DNA from: Gnetum montanum
Taxonomy: Eukaryota > Streptophyta > Gnetopsida > Gnetales > Gnetaceae
Reading direction: 5' to 3'
Length of the DNA stretch: 64,000 nucleotides
Assembly (NCBI GenBank): GCA_015680685.1
Contig: MNCI01006820.1
Location: 94,919 to 158,918, forward strand
Each line of letters starts with the position of its first letter. The first letter of the stretch is position 1. Below the pieces are notes generated by a model that saw nothing but the letters and a program-made list of their open reading frames with translations, did not search any database and was not told the DNA's origin. The position numbers were made by a program, and so were the translations under genes. This document shows, piece after piece, positions 58,203-64,000 of the stretch.

Positions 58203-60966
58203 TCATGTAGTTCCTGGTGACAGTGGCTCCTCCATTGGTGCCTTCCCTTTGTCTTGTGCTCTAGGTTTTAAGGCTTGATGGTGCTGAAGTATGGCCTAGA
58301 GCTTCTCCTCTTCAGTCCGAGGGTCTTGTGCCATCCATGCTAATGTTCCAATGTTTGACAGAGTCGGCACCTCCCACGGACAGGGTAGTTATGGAAACAT
58401 CTGGTTGGCCTTGACATACCAAGCCACGAACACCTGTCGTTCCTCCTCATAGGCTCTAGCTTTGTTCTTGTATTCATGAAAGTCTGCTAGCCATCAAGCC
58501 AAGTTATTTGCAATGTCCTTCTGTCCCTGGTAGCTGGCTTTTACCACCTCAAGTTTAAAATTTGCAACATCCAATTTCTCCACCAACTTCTTACACTCTG
58601 CAAATTCTGCCTCGTATTTAATGTGGATAGTTGCTACCTGTTGCTTGAGCTCTGACCTCAGGCACCCTACTGTTAACATGGCAAGGTTGGCATATTTCAG
58701 GTTTGCCAACTCCATGTATTCTTTCAAGTCCTGAATCTGCAGGTCCTAGTTTTTAACTTCGGCTTGGTGGGCGAGGGCATATGTGTCCAATATGGCCACC
58801 CAATTAGTGTGTTGAGCATTGATGGTGTTGATTTGGGCCTTGGCCATATTGATCTCCTTCTCTAGGATTTTTTTGTACATCCCCACCTAATCCAAAAAGT
58901 GCTCCTTTAGCTTCTCATGTCGTTTAGCCTCATTCTACCACGTGCTTATCTCAATCTCCGACTTTTGACGAATGGCGTGTACCTCCTCCATTAAGAGGGT
59001 TCGATTTTCTCTTGCTAAATGACTTACGTCTCGGTTGACTTGGATGAATTGTTCTCATAATTGATGAAAGTGTTCATTGAGAACATTCTTTTGCTTTTCT
59101 ATAGTGGTCAACGAAAGATTGTCATTCGCAAGTTGATTATTTTCTTCTTGCAAGGCCTTGAGTGCCTTAAGATGCGCATGAGTTTGCACCTATGCTACGG
59201 AGGCATCCTAAATAGCCTTCTCCTTTTCATCCACCACCCTTTTATTTTTTGTGATTAAATTTGTTAGCTACTCAGTTCTAAAGTTTTCTGGCTGGTCTGC
59301 GGGAACAAATTGCAGAGGGTCCCACTATACTGCTTGTAAGGCCATGAGTTGCTCTTATAGTTTCTGCACTTCAGCTTCAGCATGTTCTACCCTTACTTCT
59401 GTTAAGACCAGCTTCCCTTTTGTGGAAATGAGGTCTGATTGAATTTTTGTTACATCTTGAGGGATGTCAAACAGGGATGTCATTATTTGCCCTGTTTGAA
59501 GCAAGCTATCAAGTGCATCCTCATGTTCTATAGGAGTCATTGAGGTCCAGCCAAAGTTTGAGCATCCCGTGCTCTTGAGAGATCGACCGGTGGCACAACA
59601 GGTACATTGAAGGATTCTTTGATGTGGTCTGCAACCACTTCTATAGCTCCCATGGCATTCTGGTGTTGCATGACCACCACGGTGGCCCCTTCACCAATCT
59701 CTAACTGCACCTAGAAAGATGCTGCATCTCCTAAGATCTGTCGTGACCATCTACTTTTCCCTCCTCCTGTTTGAATAGAGACTTCACCCCTTGTGTGATC
59801 TAATCAAATAGTAGGCTGCTTAGCATCATCAATGACGTGGAAGAGGTTTGCATCATCACAACTTCCCCAACTGACCATCTCAGCGATGGCCCTAAGATGG
59901 CTCATCGACAGTTTGTAGTCTTGTGACGGTGGTGGCTGATCCTAGCCTATGCTAGGCCCTGCTTCTTGTTGTTGGCTAGGACCCATGACTAGAGTTTGAC
60001 TGGGTCCAACCACATGCTCTTCTTCTTGTTCTAGTCCCAGCTCTCCGCCAATGCTTTTTCTTGGAGCTAGTGCCTTTAGCAATTTAGCATATGAAGTAGT
60101 CTGGGCCTTTTAGAGGATGTCATTGGTGTATCCCCGAATACCAACATGTCAACAAAGCTTTCTGATGAGACAAGGGAAATGAAACACCATCTTTCCTGTC
60201 TTTCGTTCCTCAAATCACCTCAGGATCTCCATCAAATATAGATGGGGTAGGTTAACGTTAACCTTTCCCATCAACATTGCACATCCTCTAGCTGCATACA
60301 TTGATATTCTTTTGAGGCCCTTTGTGGGGAAGAGGTGATATGTTCTAATTTTGAAGTAAACCCTCTCTTCCGTTGTCAACTTACCAAAAGCTTTATCCCT
60401 ACCATAAGCCTTCTCCAACCAATCCTTTCGCACATCAGGGTCTAAACGTGTAGATAACTGAGCAACCTGGGGCCTTCTATTCGAAAGGTTTAACACTTTT
60501 AAAATTGCCTACATAAAGAAGTCAACTATCACACCACAAATATTAATAGTGGTTCCTTTCTCCCTAATGTGCCAAAATTGGTACATCTCTCCTAAGTACC
60601 AGGCACCGCTTTCAAATAGGATAGGCCAAAAGGGAGATCCTTTGAGGTGATCCCTAACGGCCTCAGGAGCAAACTCTGCGAATGATTCAAAGTTCAATTC
60701 CATAATCACTGCAGAAAATGTGGACTTCTCATGGATAGCCTGAATGCAATCTTGGGGCAACGTGAGTTGTTGTCCCAGTTCAGGCACTGCAACAGCTCCT
60801 CCTTCTACCTGCCCAAACCATCTGGTAGGAGGTTTGTCTTGATGAATGCTGAATGATTGCTCCTCCTATTCTGTATGTTGTCCAGCAAGACATTTTCTTC
60901 CACCTCTCCGAGCTCATTTGCTTCCACCTTGAGTAGGACCCTCCTGTTGTCCATGTTTCGGGGCCA
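58203..60966 (-). pseudogene. ORF X of element H: PF20167-like domain plus coiled coil (few breaks)
   Basis: The best-preserved copy: ATG at 60966 (MAPKHGQQEGPTQGG) to TGA at 58203-58205 (MEEPLSPGTT end), about 920 codons with some in-frame stops and slips. The N-terminal domain (60787-60100) has GSPFWPILFESGAWYLGEMY, RLDPDVRKDWLEKAYG, RVYFKIRTYHLFP, GKVNVNLPHLYLMEIL and FPCLIRKLC. It is followed by a Gln/Pro/Gly-rich hinge (about 60050-59930). A long coiled coil (about 59540-58500) contains SLTTIEKQKN, ENRTLLMEEVHAIR and LKQQVATIHIKYEAEFAEC. This ATG was chosen because it keeps one frame into the conserved domain; an upstream ATG at 60986 is in another frame. Alternative: a captured host coiled-coil gene. 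Function unknown. Confidence 0.65.
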
Positions 60967-61429
60967 TCTACAATCACATGGGCCAAGCGTTAGTAAGGTT
61001 GTTTTTGAAGTTAAGTTATACCTTACTTCTTGCCTTAATTAATGATCTTATGTTATCATGTGTAATCGTGTCTGAAAGTTTGTAATAATGAGTCCTATGA
61101 CTTAGGTCATTTCCATTTTAGTTTCCCGGTATACCTAGGAATTAAATGATTTTTAGGCACAATTATTCTAAGTGTTATAGTTAATTACCTTAAATGATGT
61201 CCTTTTGGTGATGAAAATCTTCAAAAAAAATTAAGCACTTTTCGGCAAGTGTCCCTCCCCCATGACTAAACTGAACACTCTGGGTTCAAGCAGGTTCAAA
61301 CGGAATAAAAATCGGAGTAATAGCAAGCGAGATAGAGTGAGAAAAGCAAGGGTCGCTCAATCACAAGTCGCAGAGAAAAATTTCAAAAACTCCCCCTGTG
61401 TGAATGACAAAATGACGCTAAGTGTTGTG

Positions 61430-61520
61430 GGGGGTGACCTATTTATAGGCGGTGGGGACGCGATATCTCGTCCTTAGTGACGTGAGGCACAACAACAAAA
61501 AGACTGAATTTTGAAGGGAT
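61430..61520 (-). promoter_or_regulatory. Internal U3-like promoter of element H
   Basis: The minus strand reads GACGAGATATCGCGTCC, then CGCCTATAAATAGGTC (TATA at 61447-61440). The GATATCGCG motif and the spacing to the TATA box resemble the U3 of this subfamily's LTRs (B and H). It lies about 475 bp upstream of the ORF X start, with a PPT-like TAGTCATGGGGG (61268-61257) between. Function inferred. Confidence 0.5.
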
Positions 61521-61910
61521 TTTCTTGAAATAAACATTGTAAATTGAGGACATTGGCTATTATCAAGGGTTCTAGGGTAATTTCATTAATTTAAAAGGTA
61601 CCATTAATGATAAGGGTGTGGATTTGATCAATAAAACCTTAGGTGGTAAGAAAAAGGGTATGTGATGGTACATTGAAATGTTGAAATTCAAAGGGGTAAT
61701 AGTAGGGAAATAATGTTATGAAAATTATGTTGAGGGTAAGAAATGATGTGTGTGAGCTATGTCATAAGTGAAGATTACAAAAAATTACACAAGTGGGTCC
61801 TCCCCAAAGTAGGTTCCAACCTATATTGCCCTTTTGTAACCACACTTAAAGTGTCCATGGGCACTAGAAGGGTTAAATGTATTCCACACTAACTGCACAA
61901 AACACACACA

Positions 61911-63553
61911 TGTAATTATCATCGGAATGAGGTGAAAATTCTATGCTATACGAGACATGAGCTACAATTACACGAATAGTGAGATGAGACTGAAACACCG
62001 TGAAAATTGCGAATCCGCCTAGGACGAAGATTCACGATTCGGGCAAAAGTTTGCAACAAAAATCCAGAAGACAGAACAAGGCAAAGAGGCGCACAGCATC
62101 AAGTCTCCAAGTTTCCTACAAATTCCAACCTTACTTTGTTTTCTCTCTTTACGCTACATTACGCAACGTAGCGTAATGTCGCTCGGCGTAACTTTGCTTA
62201 ATGTTGCCCAATATCAGAAAGTAACTTGCTTTGGTGAATCCGACAAAGTTTAAGGTCTACGCAGCGTCATATATGACTTGTCGCATATTCTGCTAAGTCT
62301 TTTGTTCAAGGTTGAATTTACGCTCCATTACGTAGAGTAGCGTAATGGGCTTTGAGGAAGTCAAAGTTAGAGTCCAAAGAAGCGCGGCAAATTGATTTCT
62401 TCTTTTTTGCAGATTGGTCGCTTTACGCTTATTATGCTACGCAGCGTAAACAAGCGTAACTTGTTGTAAAGTTGACCATTTTACGCTCTATTACGCTTTG
62501 CGGCGTAAATGAGCGTAAAACAGCTTGAGTTAACTACTTCTATGCTCTATTACACTCTACCACATTATGCAGCGTAAACAAGTCTAATACAGCGTAAGGC
62601 CAGCTGCTATCCATACGCAACAATACGCTCATCAACGTATCGCAGCGTAATCATGAGGCGGCCTCAGCAAGAGTGGTTGATAGCGTACTTTGCCCCTTTT
62701 CCCCAAAATGTGATGCAACATGACCAGCTTCAACATAAAATTTGCCAAGTCAACAGTACTCTGAAAGTTCGAGACACGTGTCATCGGGGCTGTGCCTTCT
62801 CCACATGATGTCGAACTTATAAATACTCTAGTTGGCGAAGAAAAAGAGGGCTCTTTCTCCTTTTTGGGCAAAGATAGAAGTCATTGTTTGAGCATTGGTA
62901 GCAAGAGCGATCAGTCTTTCGGTGAAAATACAGTTCTCTTCATTGGCGATCATTAGCAGCTTTGAGCAAAGACTACCGAAGGCAAAAAGAGCAGATCAGA
63001 GATCGAGAGATTATCTGATACGATTGGCAAGGTTTATTGATCAAAAATAGTTGATCGATAGACATACAGGCTTGACCTTCCTTGCATTCCATCTTTGGCT
63101 TACGAGGTAGACCGAGCTTCATTCTATACTCCCTTTTGAACAATTTTCTTGTTGTTTTATGTATGCTTCGCACAAGATAAGCAAAGTTTGCTATTGGAAC
63201 TTTGTATACAATATACTCAGTCTTCGAGTCAAAACATAGATCTTGGAATTGCACATCTTTTCTAAATCTGATCTCCCTTGTCACGTTGACGTTGTGGTTA
63301 TTTCGAGTTATTTACATTGCTTTCTACTCCTCCTATGATTCATCGAATCAATTTGTTTCGTGGAATATCTACATAATACATATATTATCATGATATTCGT
63401 TAATTTACTGGTTAAGTAAGTCCCTATCTGATCGACAAGACTGTTCAGGGCACCGCGGATTCATTTTCTCCAACACGGCCCTCGCACGGATCCGTGGTTA
63501 AGACTGTGTACACGGATCTTCATTTGGTATTTTATAGCTATTGACGTTTTTCA
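61911..63553 (+). repeat. 5' LTR of element L (edges approximate)
   Basis: The left edge is set at TGTAATTATC, just after homology to element H stops. The right edge is set at the last CA before the primer site. It contains an array of TTACGC/GCGTAA palindromes (62148-62650), a G-box palindrome GACACGTGTC (62773-62782) and TATAAATA (62818-62825). It is less AT-rich and richer in CpG than the rest of the window, as expected of a younger insertion. The other LTR is outside, so edges and length (about 1.6 kb) are uncertain. Confidence 0.55.
62148..62650. repeat. Array of TTACGC / GCGTAA inverted motifs in LTR L
   Basis: About five to six hairpin-capable units, each pairing TTACGCT or ATTACGC with GCGTAA. 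Examples are ATTACGCAACGTAGCGTAAT (62159-62178) and TTTACGCTCTATTACGC with GGCGTAAATGAGCGTAAA (62480-62520). Others lie near 62318, 62423, 62566 and 62613. They sit 170-670 bp upstream of the TATA box. Confidence 0.85.
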
Positions 63554-63567
63554 TCGTTATAGTTTTC

Positions 63568-63585
63568 TGGCGCTAGAAGGAGGGC
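63568..63585 (+). other. Primer binding site of element L
   Basis: TGGCGCTAGAAGGAGGGC begins with the TGG expected from pairing with a tRNA CCA end. It lies about 14 bases after the presumed LTR end. The tRNA type was not identified. Confidence 0.5.
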
Positions 63586-63811
63586 CTGAACCTCCAATCC
63601 ATATTTTATGGGTAGCCCTGTAAGTAATCCGTACCCGCGTTCATAAAACGTAAACATAATACCTCTAGGGAAGTTTACGAAATCGTGTGGTGTAGATTGG
63701 TCACAGTAACGATTCCTTTGGAATCCTACAGGGTAAAAAGCCTAATCGTAATTCTGTTTGGCCATCACCTTTTAAATCCTTTCATTTGTTGTCATTGACC
63801 TATCTGAGAGA

Positions 63812-64000
63812 TGGATTCTGCATATGCAACCACTGCCGCTATGATCACTACTGACTCGGGTGCCATATCCGTAAATCCCATCACCATTCCTGGATCAGCT
63901 TCCAGTGCAATAGGACCTCAGGGATCGTCACGTCGTTCGTTGAGATTACAGGGCAAGGATCTTTCACTCACCGTCTTGACTCCTGAAGAGTATAATTTCA
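63812..64000 (+). CDS. gag-position ORF of element L (partial, open)
   Basis: An ATG at 63812 opens a frame of 63 codons that is still open at the window end. It begins MDSAYATTAAMITTDSG and includes a basic SSRRSLRLQGKDL segment. It lies about 225 bp after the primer site, where gag normally starts. No domain can be recognised in this short part. It is the only element coding frame in the window that starts cleanly and shows no break. Confidence 0.5.

Larger units (their letters stand above)
57222..61910 (-). mobile_element. Element H: 3' part of an Athila/Tat-like Gypsy element with ORF X
   Basis: The minus strand has a 3' LTR (58041-57222), a polypurine tract, ORF X (60966-58203), an internal promoter-like segment and part of the post-pol non-coding region up to about 61910. 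Shared text with B and F continues to at least about 61905 (the GGGGAGGACCCACTTG block at 61793-61820). Gag and pol are not in the window; element L begins where homology stops. Confidence 0.8.
61911..64000 (+). mobile_element. Element L: 5' end of a young LTR retrotransposon
   Basis: LTR, primer site (TGGCGCTAGAAGGAGGGC at 63568-63585), leader and an open gag-position ORF from 63812 to the window end. The Ty3/Gypsy versus Ty1/Copia class cannot be settled from this part. It appears to be inserted in element H. Confidence 0.65.

Noticed and set aside
39637-60966. ORF X as a retroviral-type envelope
   Set aside because: No signal peptide, membrane helix or cleavage site was seen; the C-terminus is a charged coiled coil.
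63480-63500. CACGGATCCGTG palindrome in the LTR of element L
   Set aside because: A perfect 12-bp palindrome but single and without context; not enough to call a site.

Overview
This window looks like a repeat-dominated intergenic stretch of a seed plant with a large genome. A gymnosperm is my best guess, from the mass of long, old, nested Ty3/Gypsy elements, the plant L1 and RTE LINEs, the tRNA-derived SINEs and an endogenous caulimovirid-like (plant pararetrovirus) locus. No bacterial-type operon, rRNA or tRNA gene was seen. The only host-gene signal is three short exons at about 33.2-33.7 kb (minus strand) that read like the 3' end of an SLC35F-type (DUF914) membrane transporter gene.

Layout. 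(1) 1-4903: a minus-strand Athila/Tat-like Ty3/Gypsy element (A), cut by the window start. (2) 4904-19380: old AT-rich DNA with a diverged repeat of about 390 bp. Into it went a minus-strand gag-only LTR element (D, 5775-15294, exact 5-bp TSD). A full-length plus-strand L1-type LINE (5890-10735) then landed inside D's 3' LTR. (3) 19457-32230: a decayed caulimovirid-like pol locus split inside its reverse transcriptase by a complete 9.7-kb plus-strand Gypsy element (B, 20664-30352, exact TSD CGTAT, tRNA-Asp-like primer site, 476-bp assembly gap in RT). (4) 32.4-35.2 kb: the candidate host exons and a 4 x 50-bp tandem array. (5) 35.5-50.96 kb: an RTE-LINE fragment, then the 3' end of a plus-strand Gypsy element (F) whose LTR is split by a 12.3-kb minus-strand relative (G). 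(6) 51-54.2 kb: featureless DNA, an inverted SINE pair and an RTE-LINE fragment. (7) 54.2-61.9 kb: two head-to-head LTRs (J, K), the K 3' end, and element H nested in K. (8) About 61.9-64 kb: the 5' end of a younger plus-strand LTR element (L) with an open gag start, running off the window.

How the parts work together. A, B, F, G, J, K and H belong to one superfamily: the R-U5 part of the LTR is shared, but the U3 part differs between subfamilies. G, H and K carry an extra minus-strand ORF of up to about 920 codons ('ORF X') between integrase and the 3' LTR. It has an N-terminal region resembling the putative-plant-transposon-protein domain and a long coiled-coil C-terminus. Upstream of ORF X in G and H lies a TATA-containing segment that carries the same subfamily-specific motifs as that element's own LTR U3. 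A polypurine-tract-like 12-mer also recurs inside these elements. This ORF X plus internal-promoter cassette is the most interesting thing here.

Almost all element coding sequence is broken by stops and frameshifts, so most coding calls are pseudogenes. All functional statements are read from motifs by eye; no alignment or database search was run.
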